NCBI RefSeq assembly: GCF_002727065.1
Contig: NZ_PDVP01000001.1
Span: 62,001 to 126,000 of the forward strand
Direction: 5' to 3'
DNA from: Zhengella mangrovi
GTDB lineage: Bacteria > Pseudomonadota > Alphaproteobacteria > Rhizobiales > Rhizobiaceae
Length of the DNA: 64,000 nucleotides
A model generated the notes under the pieces. That model had not been told where the DNA came from. It searched no databases and saw only the letters and a list, made by a program, of their open reading frames with translations. The position numbers and the translations under genes are program-made. Shown here piece after piece: positions 45,785 through 54,637 of this stretch; the stretch's first letter is position 1, and every line of letters begins with the position of its first letter.

Positions 45785-46183
45785 TCAGCGCGCCATGTAG
45801 CCGATGATCCAGACCGCGAGGGTCAGGACCGCCGAGGCGATGGGTTGCATCCGCGCCACCCGGGTGGCGAAATCCTTGTCGAAACCGTGGCCCATGTCCC
45901 AGAACAGGTGCTTGATGCCGCCCAGCAGGTGGTGGATCAGGGCAAAGGTGAAACCGAACAGGATCAGCCGGCCGAGGAACGACCCGTAAATACCGTTGAC
46001 CCAGTCGAAATAATCCGGCCCCGAGGCGGCGGCAATCAGCCACCAGGCGACGAGAAGCATGCCGAAATAGAGCGCCCCGCCGGTGATGCGGTGGGTGATC
46101 GACATCACCATGGTCGGTATCGGCTTGTAGATCTGCAGATGCGGCGAAATCGGCCGCGCTCGGGTCTTTGCGTCCTTGCTCAC
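45785..46183 (-). CDS. sdhC: Succinate dehydrogenase cytochrome b556 subunit
   Basis: A 132-aa membrane subunit with three helices. SPHLQIYKPIPTMVMSITHRITGGAL is the conserved first segment (broken here only for length: key parts are RPISPHLQIY and SITHRITG), and HHLLGGIKHLFWD holds the haem-ligand His. The start is GTG 46183; upstream in-frame codons are Arg/Pro-rich and not family-like. It is the first gene of the operon. Confidence 0.94.
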   Translation of the reverse strand: MSKDAKTRARPISPHLQIYKPIPTMVMSITHRITGGALYFGMLLVAWWLIAAASGPDYFDWVNGIYGSFLGRLILFGFTFALIHHLLGGIKHLFWDMGHGFDKDFATRVARMQPIASAVLTLAVWIIGYMAR

Positions 46184-46363
46184 TGTGGTCCCCCATAGGG
46201 CTTGGCCGGTCAGACGCGGCGGGCGACAACGCCCGTCGGCGGCCGGCAAGGTTCGGCGATCACGGGCTTTCTAGTCCCGTTTTTGCACCGCGTCAAAGGT
46301 TGCAGCGGCCTTCCGCCATGATTCGTTGGTCTGATAGCCCGCCACGGCCGGCGAGGCCAAGCG

Positions 46364-46379
46364 CTTCAATCGATTGAAG
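46364..46379. promoter_or_regulatory. Perfect 16-bp palindrome upstream of sdhC
   Basis: CTTCAATCGATTGAAG is fully self-complementary. It lies 180 nt before sdhC and 45 nt past the stop of the upstream lipoprotein gene, where an sdh operator would be expected. The binding protein is unknown. Confidence 0.5.
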
Positions 46380-46423
46380 TTTTTCCCTGAAGGCAAATAT
46401 GCGCCGGATTCCGGACGGCGGGC

Positions 46424-46750
46424 CTAGCGTTTGCAGTTGAGCGGCGATTTTCCGGTGACGAACCACAGCGCTTCGCGGCCGTTGAAAACCACGGCATAAA
46501 GCCCCTCGCCGTAGCGCTCCCGCGAACCGGGCGGCGAGGCCGGCAAGGTCACATCGACGCCGCGCGGCGAGTTCACCTGGACCGCGTCGCCGACGCGCGT
46601 CACCGTCATCGTGCCGCCGCCGTCGCATTGCCATGAACTGACGCGCGGCTGCCCCGCCCCCTCGACGTGGCGCACGGCCGGACCCTGTGCCACGCAGGAA
46701 GCGAGAAGCGGCAGGCAAAGGCAGGCGGAGAGGAGACGAATCGGTTTCAT
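46424..46750 (-). CDS. MliC-like lipoprotein
   Basis: A 108-aa lipoprotein: MKPIRLLSACLCLPLLASC with lipobox LLASC (Cys19 lipidated). The mature part SSWQCDGGGTMTV...YAVVFNGREALWFVTGKSPLNC has the Cys pair, the Tyr and the Trp pattern of MliC/PliC-type C-type lysozyme inhibitors, though the match is loose. It probably sits in the outer or inner membrane facing the periplasm. ATG 46750 begins the signal peptide. Confidence 0.65.
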   Translation of the reverse strand: MKPIRLLSACLCLPLLASCVAQGPAVRHVEGAGQPRVSSWQCDGGGTMTVTRVGDAVQVNSPRGVDVTLPASPPGSRERYGEGLYAVVFNGREALWFVTGKSPLNCKR

Positions 46751-46795
46751 GCCTTCCTTATCCGCCATCGCCGACACCAAGAAAAGCCGCTTTTC

Positions 46796-47257
46796 TCATT
46801 TGCCGTCGAAGCGGATGATGTAGCTCGTCCAGTCCGCCGGCGCGGCGATCCGCTCGTAGAGCTTGCGGCCGTCTTCGGGCTGGCGCGGAGCATGCAGGTG
46901 CAGCTTCGACCAGCCGCGATCTTCCGCCTGGTCCGCGAGCACGTCGACCAGGGCCTTGGCGATGCCCTTGTTGCGGTGATCGTGGTGGACGTAGATGTGA
47001 TCGCACACGCCCATGCGCAGGCCCGACACCGGCTCCGGCACGTCGTAGAAGATCAGGAAGCCGACCAGTTCGCCGTCGATGCGCGCACCCAGCGCCTCGG
47101 CCGTGCGGTCCTGGAGGATCTGCTCGGCGTAATACTCGTCCGGCCGCCGCGGCGCGCCGCGTTTCAGCGCCTGGGCATAGGCGGCCAGCAGCGGCGCGAA
47201 CTCGTGGGCGTCCTTCAGGCGAAGTGTCTGGATGTCGATGGTGTGCTGCTCGCTCAT
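46796..47257 (-). CDS. GNAT family N-acetyltransferase
   Basis: A 153-aa acetyltransferase. The acetyl-CoA loop is HDHRNKGIAKALVDVLADQA (Arg-x-x-Gly-x-Ala), with the preceding strand CDHIYVHHDH, and the C-terminal helix ends at KLYERIAAPADWTSYIIRF. The acceptor is unknown. It starts on the opposite strand from the small exported protein at 47463, with a CtrA-type box in the gap. Confidence 0.85.
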   Translation of the reverse strand: MSEQHTIDIQTLRLKDAHEFAPLLAAYAQALKRGAPRRPDEYYAEQILQDRTAEALGARIDGELVGFLIFYDVPEPVSGLRMGVCDHIYVHHDHRNKGIAKALVDVLADQAEDRGWSKLHLHAPRQPEDGRKLYERIAAPADWTSYIIRFDGK

Positions 47258-47358
47258 GGCTCAACCGTTGGCGCTGGTGAATGACAGCCTTCGGATGCCG
47301 CAGTTAACCATGACTGTCAATCGCGGCCGGCGTTTTGAACATTCGCGCGTGACAAAGG

Positions 47359-47373
47359 TTAACAAACCGTTAA
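47359..47373. promoter_or_regulatory. CtrA-type box
   Basis: TTAA-CAAACCG-TTAA matches the full TTAA-N7-TTAA consensus. It lies 102 nt before the gene at 47463 and 89 nt before the acetyltransferase at 47257, between divergent genes. Confidence 0.5.
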
Positions 47374-47462
47374 GACTCTCCGCACGGGGAGGCTTCGGCA
47401 ACCTCCGGGTCCATCCGGCGCATTCCGCCGGGCGGGTCCTGTCACGAAAGGAGGACGCTCCC

Positions 47463-47840
47463 ATGCGTTCTGTAAAGCGTATTCTGGGTCTTGGTTTCGC
47501 CTGCTGCACGGCGCTGTCGGCGATCGGGCTTGCCACCGCCGGCGTCCAGGCCAACCCGGTCGGCGAGATCGCCTATGCCGATTCCTACGGCAACCTGGTC
47601 GTTCTGAGCCCGTCCGGCTACAAACGGGTCGTTGTCGGCCGTGCCGATCTGGCCCCCGCTGGCGTCAGGGGAGACGGCGATGTCGTCTACTTCGATGACA
47701 CACGCTACCTGACAAGCCAGCAGCGAGTACCGGACACGGCCTATCGCTGCTCCGGCGGCGCGGCCGTCTATCACGGGCGGTCCTACATGTATGGCCTGTC
47801 CAGGGACGAGGTGGCAGTGCTGCGCAACCGCTGCCGCTGA
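47463..47840 (+). CDS. Small exported protein of unknown function
   Basis: A 125-aa protein with a signal peptide (MRSVKRILGLGFACCTALSAI...GVQA, cleavable near residue 30). The mature part ends with two Cys (YRCSGGAAVYHGRSYMYGL...RNRC) and is Gly/Tyr/Val-rich. The family was not recognised. It has a strong GAAAGGAGG Shine-Dalgarno; the frame is open upstream to 47232, but that region is intergenic. The next gene is convergent, 3 nt away. Confidence 0.7.
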   Translation: MRSVKRILGLGFACCTALSAIGLATAGVQANPVGEIAYADSYGNLVVLSPSGYKRVVVGRADLAPAGVRGDGDVVYFDDTRYLTSQQRVPDTAYRCSGGAAVYHGRSYMYGLSRDEVAVLRNRCR

Positions 47841-47843
47841 CGA

Positions 47844-48998
47844 TCAGGCAAGCGCGCCGGCCGGTGACGGACGCGGCGGCACGTAGCGCACCATGTCGCG
47901 CAGGCAGACCCCGGGCCCGCCGGGACTGCGCGCATGGTACAGCGCCTCGGCGGCGCGCTCCGACAGCGTGTCGAAACTTTCCCCCGGCTGCTGCGCCGCA
48001 AGACCGGCGGCGAAGCGTGCCGGGCCTTGGCTGTCCTCGCCGGTGATCCGCTCGCACCATTGGCGCGCGTTTTCTGACGACCGTTCCTCGAACAGGATCC
48101 CGATCCGGGTATCGCCGGCGCGGAACGCGTGCATGGTCTCGCCCAGCCGCGGCGTTACGAGGCCCACGAGCCGGTCCAGCGCGGCATGCTGCCGGCGCTC
48201 GCTTTCCAGGTCAGGGAAACCGCTGGCCGAAACCGGTTCGATCAGCGCCAGAACCTGTCCGCCGCTCCCCCGAGCCGCGGACGCGAAGCGGTCGGAGACG
48301 GCCGAACGCGTCATCAGTCCGGTCTTCGGATCATGCGCGTAGCGCTGCCGCACGTCGCCGAGCAGCCGGGCACCGATCAGCCAGATCATCGTGCAGGCCA
48401 GCATCAGGCCCGTGACCGCCTGGATGAACAGGATCAGGGCCCCGTAGTGGGTGGCCAGGAACTGCGACGGCGACGCACCGACGCCGCCGGTGAAGATCGC
48501 GATCCCGGGACGGATCCCGTATTGCAGGGCAAACAGCGACAGCGCCAGGGCGAACAGGCGGTCCACGGTCGTCCGCCCGTGGAGCCAGGCAATGACGGCG
48601 CCGGTCAGCCCCATCGCGAGATAGGGCGCCTGGTAGATGGTCTGGCGCAAAAGCGAATCACGGTCCATGTCGATGATCGTCAGGTTGACCATCAGCATCG
48701 AGATGTAGAGCACGGTGACAAGGCGCCAGTTGAAACGGGCCGCGAAATAGGCGGCAACCCCGGCGGACAGGAACATCAGCCCGCCCAGGTGAGTGGCGAA
48801 CAGCAGGAAGCGGGGCAGGTGCGCGTTGTCCAGCCAGGCCAGCGACGCCTCGAACCCGCCGGAGATGACCGCCAGCGCGCTGGCGATGATCAGCAGCAGC
48901 GATTCCGCACGCCGGCTGTGCCACCAGGAAGCAACCAGCACGCCAAAGACCATGAAGGCGATCGCGCTGTTGAGGAAAAGCAGGTAGGCGCCCATCAT
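47844..48998 (-). CDS. 7-TM protein with a degenerate GGDEF-like domain
   Basis: A 384-aa inner-membrane protein. Seven hydrophobic segments fill residues 1-215; the cytoplasmic part opens with RQRYAHDPKTGLMTRSAVSDRF, the usual entry of GGDEF domains (DxLTGLxNR). The GG(D/E)EF signature itself is replaced by FRAGDTRIGILF, so cyclic-di-GMP synthesis is very unlikely. It may be a sensor that lost activity or binds another ligand. It ends 3 nt from a convergent small exported protein. Confidence 0.7.
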   Translation of the reverse strand: MMGAYLLFLNSAIAFMVFGVLVASWWHSRRAESLLLIIASALAVISGGFEASLAWLDNAHLPRFLLFATHLGGLMFLSAGVAAYFAARFNWRLVTVLYISMLMVNLTIIDMDRDSLLRQTIYQAPYLAMGLTGAVIAWLHGRTTVDRLFALALSLFALQYGIRPGIAIFTGGVGASPSQFLATHYGALILFIQAVTGLMLACTMIWLIGARLLGDVRQRYAHDPKTGLMTRSAVSDRFASAARGSGGQVLALIEPVSASGFPDLESERRQHAALDRLVGLVTPRLGETMHAFRAGDTRIGILFEERSSENARQWCERITGEDSQGPARFAAGLAAQQPGESFDTLSERAAEALYHARSPGGPGVCLRDMVRYVPPRPSPAGALA

Positions 48999-49379
48999 GC
49001 ACTCCGCGGATCAGGGCAAATGCAGCGGATGGGGGCCCGGAATTCACGTCCGCAGTTGCGTGGATACTGCCAGATGGAGCCAGGAGCCGATCGGACCGGC
49101 GACCGAAATGCTCGAGAGAAGGCACGCGTGGCGGGCACGCTGGCTGTCCGCCATCGGTCACGCCTTTTCAAACACTTCACTGCCATGGATACCCTGCCCC
49201 GTCGAACGGCCTTACCCTACGATAGGGCCGATACGTTAGTGATTGGTTATGCAGCGGACCGGCATTGAACCGAAGGACGGGATCAGCCAGGGAACCACCC
49301 TTGAATATCATTGCAAACACAGGTCATCTGGAGCTAGCCTTCACAAGAACTGGTTGAGCGCGAAGCGGGGGCCTACGCG
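48999..49379. other. 381-bp intergenic region
   Basis: Between the divergent degenerate-GGDEF gene and the exported protein at 49380. No convincing ORF, RNA gene or repeat is seen. The only structure noted is a small hairpin, CCCTA-CGA-TAGGG (49215-49227). Promoters for both genes must lie here, but no box is clear enough to call. Confidence 0.6.
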
Positions 49380-50903
49380 ATGAAAGCATTCAGAATGGCC
49401 ATCGCCGGCCTTGGGCTGATCCTGCTCGGATTGTCTTCGGCACGGGCGCAAGAGGACAGCGCGGCGCTCGTCCGGACCGCGCTGGAAAGCGGAGGGATCC
49501 AGGGCGCGGTGGCTGCGCTCGAGCAGCGCCTGGCGGCAAGGCCGGACGACGTTGATGCCACTTTCGGTCTCGGCGCCCTCCGCTTCTTCCAGGCGGTCGA
49601 GGGCCTCGCGCAGGATCTATGGCGTCTTGGTGCTGGCAACGCATCCACGAACGGCCCGATCACGCGGATGCTGCCGATCTTCCGTGTGCCAGTTCCTCCC
49701 AACGCCAGCCCGGAAACCGCATCCTACGCGAAGACCCGCGCCATGCTGGAGCGATTCTCCGCCGGCATGACGCAGGCCGGTACCGTGCTCGAGAAGGTCG
49801 GCGACCGCCCGGTCGCCCTCGACCTCGATCTGATGAAGATCCGCTTCGACATCAACGGCGACGGCCAACCCGGCGACGACGAGAGCCTTGCGGCGCTTCT
49901 GCAGGCGATGCGCCTGGCGCGCGGGCCCGGGGACGGCCTTGCCTTCCGCTTCGATACGGCTGATGCAAGCTGGCTGCGCGGCTATGCTGCCCTGCTCTCG
50001 GGCATGGCCGATGTCTTTCTCGCCTTTGATTATCAACCGACCTACGATGCCGTGTTTCACAACGTGTTTGGCCCGGAGGCCAACCGTTTTGGCCGCCGGC
50101 TTGCCGGCACGCGCCTGTCGGACGAGGAGATCGCGGCGCTTCAAGGCCGGATCATGGAGCTCGATGAACGCGCCCGGTCCGTTATCACGCCGGAAGACCA
50201 GGCACGGCTTTGGGAACTGCGGCCTCGCCGCGAAGGGCTTCGCGCGCAGCTCAGGACAGCCGGGGAGACGGAAAAGGCCGCCCTCCAGAAGGACCTCGAC
50301 CAGATCCTAGCCACCATTGCCGGACTGGAAAAACAGGACGCGGAAGCGAGGGTGCTCACTCGGACGAGCAACCAGTTGCGCCGCCGTATACAGGCCAGTG
50401 AGGGCCGAGGCGGCATGCTCGATGGCTGGGAAGACGTCATCGCGTTCATTCACACCATCAACTGGGAAGTGACCGACCGGAACCGGCTGCGCGCTGCGCG
50501 CGACAGCTTCGACACCATGCTCAAGCAGAATGAAACGACATGGCGCCTCGTCCGCGTCGAAACCGACGATGAACGCGAATGGCTGCCCGGTCCGCACCAG
50601 GCCAACCGTTTTGCAGGCCTGCCGGTGACCGACGAGCTGATCGACGGCTGGCTGGAGGTAACCGCGCTGGCCCGCAAGGCGCTCGCCGGCGCCTTGCTCA
50701 TCCCCACGTTCCGCTTTGGCCAGGGCATGAACGTCGCCCGCTACATCGAGGAGACGGACCGTTTCGACCTCGTTCTTTTCCTGACCGGCCAGAACGTCAT
50801 CGACTTCGTCGAGCCTGGCGACGTCCTCGACGGGACGCTCCTCGACGCCCTCGAACAGACGGCCGGCCGCAACCTGACCAGCTACGCCGTCTGGTTCAAC
50901 TGA
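49380..50903 (+). CDS. Large periplasmic protein of unknown function with an EF-hand-like loop
   Basis: A 507-aa protein with a signal peptide (1-23, LSSARAQ). The first part has a TPR-like helix pair (GIQGAVAALEQRLAARPDDVDATFGLGALRF). DINGDGQPGDDE (about 160-171) is a perfect EF-hand/dockerin-type Ca2+ loop (Asp, Asn, Asp, Gly, Glu ligands). A Glu/Arg-rich coiled-coil region (about 260-345) follows. The family was not recognised. It stands alone between an intergenic region and convergent leuC. Confidence 0.8.
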   Translation: MKAFRMAIAGLGLILLGLSSARAQEDSAALVRTALESGGIQGAVAALEQRLAARPDDVDATFGLGALRFFQAVEGLAQDLWRLGAGNASTNGPITRMLPIFRVPVPPNASPETASYAKTRAMLERFSAGMTQAGTVLEKVGDRPVALDLDLMKIRFDINGDGQPGDDESLAALLQAMRLARGPGDGLAFRFDTADASWLRGYAALLSGMADVFLAFDYQPTYDAVFHNVFGPEANRFGRRLAGTRLSDEEIAALQGRIMELDERARSVITPEDQARLWELRPRREGLRAQLRTAGETEKAALQKDLDQILATIAGLEKQDAEARVLTRTSNQLRRRIQASEGRGGMLDGWEDVIAFIHTINWEVTDRNRLRAARDSFDTMLKQNETTWRLVRVETDDEREWLPGPHQANRFAGLPVTDELIDGWLEVTALARKALAGALLIPTFRFGQGMNVARYIEETDRFDLVLFLTGQNVIDFVEPGDVLDGTLLDALEQTAGRNLTSYAVWFN

Positions 50904-50922
50904 CCGCCGGTCGCCGGCCATG

Positions 50923-50953
50923 AAAAAAGCCCGCGCCGGTCATGGCGCGGGCT
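50923..50953 (-). terminator. Rho-independent terminator of leuC
   Basis: On the minus strand AGCCCGCGCC and GGCGCGGGCT form a 10-bp stem with a 6-nt loop, followed by TTTTTT. It lies 43 nt past the leuC stop and 20 nt past the convergent gene. Confidence 0.88.
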
Positions 50954-50995
50954 CCGTCCTGTCTGGCCTGGGGGCTCGCGCGCCCGCGCAAGGCA

Positions 50996-52405
50996 TCATT
51001 TCCAGTCGCGTACGTCCACGAAATGGCCCGCAATGGCGGCAGCGGCCGCCATGGTCGGCGACACGAGATGCGTCCGGCCCTTGAAGCCCTGGCGGCCCTC
51101 GAAATTGCGGTTCGAGGTCGAGGCGCAGCGCTCGCCCGGCTTCAGCCGGTCGTCGTTCATGGCCAGGCACATGGAGCAACCCGGCTCGCGCCATTCGAAG
51201 CCGGCCGCCAGGAAGATCTTGTCCAGGCCTTCGGCTTCCGCCTGCTCCTTCACCAGGCCGGAGCCCGGAACCACCATGGCATTGACACCCGCGGCGACCG
51301 TCTTGCCGTCCACGATTTTCGCGGCGGCGCGCAGGTCCTCGATGCGGCCATTGGTGCACGAACCGATGAACACCCGGTCGATGGCGATATCGGTCATCCT
51401 GGTGCCGGGCGTGAGGCCCATGTATTCCAGCGCCCGCTTCTTGGAAGCACGCTTGGTCTCGTCGGCGATGTCGGCCGGGTTCGGCACCACGCCGGTGATC
51501 GAGACCACGTCTTCCGGCGACGACCCCCAGGACACGATCGGCGGCAGGTTGGCGGCATCCAGCACCACCACCTTGTCGAAATGCGCGCCTTCGTCCGTGT
51601 GCAGCGTCTTCCAGTAGTCCAGCGCCATGTCCCAGGCCTTGCCGGTCGGCGCCCGGGGCTTGTCCTTGATATAGGCGAAGGTCTTTTCGTCCGGCGCGAT
51701 CAGGCCGGCGCGCGCGCCGCCCTCGATGGTCATGTTGCAGACCGTCATGCGGCCTTCCATCGACAGCGAGCGGATCGCTTCGCCGGCAAACTCGATCACG
51801 TGGCCGGTGCCGCCCGCCGTGCCGATCTCGCCGATGATTGCCAGGATGATGTCCTTGGCCGTCACGCCTTCGGGGATCTGCCCGTCAACGCGTACCAGCA
51901 TGTTCTTGGCCTTCGACTGGATCAGCGTCTGCGTGGCCAGCACGTGCTCCACTTCCGACGTGCCGATGCCATGGGCCAGCGCGCCGAAGGCACCATGGGT
52001 GGAGGTGTGGCTGTCGCCGCACACGATCGTCATGCCGGGCAGCGTGAATCCCTGCTCCGGGCCGACGATGTGCACGATCCCCTGGCGGATGTCGGATTCG
52101 TTGTAATAGTCGATGTGGAAGTCGGCGGCGTTCTTGGCCAGCGCTTCCACCTGGATGCGGCTTTCCTCGTTCTTGATGCCGATCTTGCGGTCCGGCGTGG
52201 TCGGAACGTTGTGGTCGACGACCGCCAGCGTCTTTTCCGGGTGGCGTACCGCGCGCCCGGTCATGCGCAGGCCTTCGAAAGCCTGCGGGCTGGTCACCTC
52301 GTGAACGAGATGGCGATCGATGTAGAGCAGGCAGGTTCCGTCATCCTGGCGGTCGACAACGTGATCGTCGAAGATCTTGTCATAGAGGGTACGCGGTGCG
52401 GTCAT
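50996..52405 (-). CDS. leuC: 3-isopropylmalate dehydratase large subunit
   Basis: A 469-aa aconitase-family enzyme that isomerises 2- to 3-isopropylmalate in leucine synthesis, with LeuD (not in the window). The [4Fe-4S] Cys residues are in [12 protein letters not shown] and [10 protein letters not shown]; the start ATG 52405 gives [17 protein letters not shown], and [16 protein letters not shown] follows. Upstream in-frame codons are not family-like. It has its own terminator. Confidence 0.97.
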   Translation of the reverse strand: MTAPRTLYDKIFDDHVVDRQDDGTCLLYIDRHLVHEVTSPQAFEGLRMTGRAVRHPEKTLAVVDHNVPTTPDRKIGIKNEESRIQVEALAKNAADFHIDYYNESDIRQGIVHIVGPEQGFTLPGMTIVCGDSHTSTHGAFGALAHGIGTSEVEHVLATQTLIQSKAKNMLVRVDGQIPEGVTAKDIILAIIGEIGTAGGTGHVIEFAGEAIRSLSMEGRMTVCNMTIEGGARAGLIAPDEKTFAYIKDKPRAPTGKAWDMALDYWKTLHTDEGAHFDKVVVLDAANLPPIVSWGSSPEDVVSITGVVPNPADIADETKRASKKRALEYMGLTPGTRMTDIAIDRVFIGSCTNGRIEDLRAAAKIVDGKTVAAGVNAMVVPGSGLVKEQAEAEGLDKIFLAAGFEWREPGCSMCLAMNDDRLKPGERCASTSNRNFEGRQGFKGRTHLVSPTMAAAAAIAGHFVDVRDWK

Positions 52406-52617
52406 GTCCAAAGTCCTCATCGGTCGCGAGGGCGCAGGGAAACGCCCAGACAGTTTGGACGCCATATGTACCTTGACGGCCCGGAGCGTCAAGGATCAAG
52501 CGGATGTGCCGCAGCCCCCGGCGATAAATTCCAATTGCAATGTCGCCCCGTCAGGAGTAACCGCGCTTCCGGCTCTTTCGGCCGCGCGGCCCCGTCTCGG
52601 GCTTTCGGATCACGTGC

Positions 52618-54045
52618 ATGAACACGACCCCCTTTGCTTCCGGCCGGCATGCCCTCATGGACGCCGGCCGCGGCTTTGCCATTCTCGGCATTCTCTGGCT
52701 CAACATCTTCATTTTCGCCCTGCCCCTCGACGCTATGGGCGTGCCCGGCATCTGGGGCGAGACCATGTGGGGACCGATCGATCCCAACGTGGAGGTCTGG
52801 CGCATCATCGGCGTCGCGGTCGATGGCGTCATGCGCGGCATGATCTCCATGCTCTTCGGCGCCACCGCGCTCATCCTGCTGACCCGCGCCGAGCGCGCCG
52901 GCGGCGGCCTGGCCGCCCTCGATCCCTGGTATCGCCGCCAGATGGCGCTGATCGGCTTTGGCGTGATCCACGCCTACCTGCTGCTCTGGCCCTATGACAT
53001 TCTCTACCTCTACGGGCTCTTCGGCCTTTTCCTCTTCCCGGTGCGCAACTGGTCGCCCAGGCGCCTGACCGTCGTCGCGCTCGTCATGATGGTCATGTCG
53101 GCCATTCAGGGCGGCGAGGAAATCTCTCCCCTCATGTCGCAGCGCCTGGAAGTCCGCGATACGTTGAGCCAGCAGCAATTGCAGGAGAACCGCCAGGGCG
53201 AACCGCTGCGCCAGCAGATCGACCCCTCCGGCACGGATCCCGAAACCACGCAGGGCATCACGCGGCCCCAGGCCCCCGACGCCGGCCAGGCGGCCGGCAG
53301 CGAGGAGACGCAGGCGCCGGGCGACGAGGCGGCCCAGGCCGAAGACCCGATCCAGGCGATGATGGACAGCATCGAAAGCGAGATCATCGATCGCCAGCAG
53401 GGCTACATCTCCAACCTGGTGTCGCTGGCACCGACCTCCTTCCAGGAGCAGACGTCGGAAGTCATCGTCCACCATATCCTCGATGTCTACACCATCATGC
53501 TGCTCGGCATGGCGCTGCTGAAAAGCGGCTTCCTGACCGGCGGCTGGAGTCTCGCCGCCTATCGCCGCGTCGCCGTCGTCGGCCTGGCCACGGGCAGTGC
53601 AGTCGGATGGTTCACGGCAACGCGGTTTGCCGACGGATCGACGGCCGCCTGGCTGTCGGACAGCCTGCTGCCCTACATTTACGATATCCGCCGCATGGGC
53701 TTTGCGCTGGGCTTCTTCTCGGTCATCGCGCTGTTGCTGGCCGCGGGCCGTGCCCGATGGCTGACCGACCGGCTGGAAGCCTGCGGGCGCCTCGCGCTGA
53801 CCCTCTACATCGGCCAGACGGTGACCTGCATCATCCTGTTCTACGGGTTCGGCTTCGGCCTCTTCGGCCGGCTCGAGCACATCCAGGTCGCCGGCATCGC
53901 GCTGGCCATGACACTTGTGCAGTTCTTCGCAGCACCGCTTTGGGTCAAGGCCTTCGGCCAGGGTCTGCTCGAACGCCTGCTGCGCCGCCTCGTTCACGGG
54001 CCGGCCGAACCGGCCGCCGGAACCGCCGCCCGGCGCAAGGCATGA
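52618..54045 (+). CDS. DUF418/YeiB-like membrane protein with a long Gln/Glu-rich insert
   Basis: A 475-aa protein with about 8-10 membrane helices. It starts RHALMDAGRGFAILGILWLNIF (N-terminal YeiB/DUF418 pattern R-x-x-x-x-D-x-x-R-G) and has the C-terminal DUF418 block GRLALTLYIGQTVTCIILFYGFGFGLF. Residues about 165-275, between helices, form a hydrophilic, Gln/Glu/Pro-rich insert not expected in the family. Function unknown. A shared terminator separates it from convergent rplS. Confidence 0.85.
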   Translation: MNTTPFASGRHALMDAGRGFAILGILWLNIFIFALPLDAMGVPGIWGETMWGPIDPNVEVWRIIGVAVDGVMRGMISMLFGATALILLTRAERAGGGLAALDPWYRRQMALIGFGVIHAYLLLWPYDILYLYGLFGLFLFPVRNWSPRRLTVVALVMMVMSAIQGGEEISPLMSQRLEVRDTLSQQQLQENRQGEPLRQQIDPSGTDPETTQGITRPQAPDAGQAAGSEETQAPGDEAAQAEDPIQAMMDSIESEIIDRQQGYISNLVSLAPTSFQEQTSEVIVHHILDVYTIMLLGMALLKSGFLTGGWSLAAYRRVAVVGLATGSAVGWFTATRFADGSTAAWLSDSLLPYIYDIRRMGFALGFFSVIALLLAAGRARWLTDRLEACGRLALTLYIGQTVTCIILFYGFGFGLFGRLEHIQVAGIALAMTLVQFFAAPLWVKAFGQGLLERLLRRLVHGPAEPAAGTAARRKA

Positions 54046-54080
54046 AAAAAGGCGCGGGTCCCGAAGACCCGCGCCTTTTC
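54045..54080. terminator. Bidirectional terminator between the DUF418 gene and rplS
   Basis: AAGGCGCGGGTC and GACCCGCGCCTT around CCGAA form a 12-bp stem, with an A run before and TTTT after, so it serves both convergent genes. Confidence 0.92.
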
Positions 54081-54109
54081 AATTCAGGAGAACGCTGGAA
54101 GCGCCGGGC

Positions 54110-54637
54110 TTACTCGCCCTGGGCCTCTGCGTTCTGCTCGGCGGCAGCAGCCTCTGCAGCCTCGGCTGCGGCCTTCTCGGCGGCCAGCGCCTCGGCGGCG
54201 GCAACCTTCTCGGCCTCGACGCGGGCGCGCTCTTCGGCCTGGGCCTGGCGCTCGGCGTCGTTCAGCTTGCGCGAACGGGCATTGGTATTCTCGGTGATGC
54301 GGGCCGACTTGCCGCGGCGATCACGCATGTAATACAGCTTGGCGCGGCGGACCTTGCCGCGGCGGACCACTTCCACCGCCTCGACGAGCGGCGAGTAGAC
54401 CGGGAACACGCGCTCGACGCCTTCACCGTAGGAAATCTTGCGAACCGTGAAGTTCTCGTGCAGGCCGGAGCCGGAACGGGCGATGCACACGCCTTCATAG
54501 GCCTGCAGACGGGTGCGCTTGCCTTCCGTCACGCGGACCTGGACGCGCAGCGTGTCACCGGGGGAGAATTCGGGCAGCTTGCGCTGACCTTCGATCTTGG
54601 CGGCCTGCTCGGCCTCGAGCTGACGAATGAGATCCAT
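54110..54637 (-). CDS. rplS: 50S ribosomal protein L19 with an Ala/Glu-rich C-terminal tail
   Basis: A 175-aa L19. The core (1-122) has [26 protein letters not shown] and [23 protein letters not shown]. After [17 protein letters not shown] comes a 45-residue tail of Ala and Glu with helix-forming character, found in some Rhizobiales L19 proteins; bacterial L19 is usually about 115-125 aa. It is not adjacent to trmD: a permease on the other strand lies between. Confidence 0.95.
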   Translation of the reverse strand: MDLIRQLEAEQAAKIEGQRKLPEFSPGDTLRVQVRVTEGKRTRLQAYEGVCIARSGSGLHENFTVRKISYGEGVERVFPVYSPLVEAVEVVRRGKVRRAKLYYMRDRRGKSARITENTNARSRKLNDAERQAQAEERARVEAEKVAAAEALAAEKAAAEAAEAAAAEQNAEAQGE

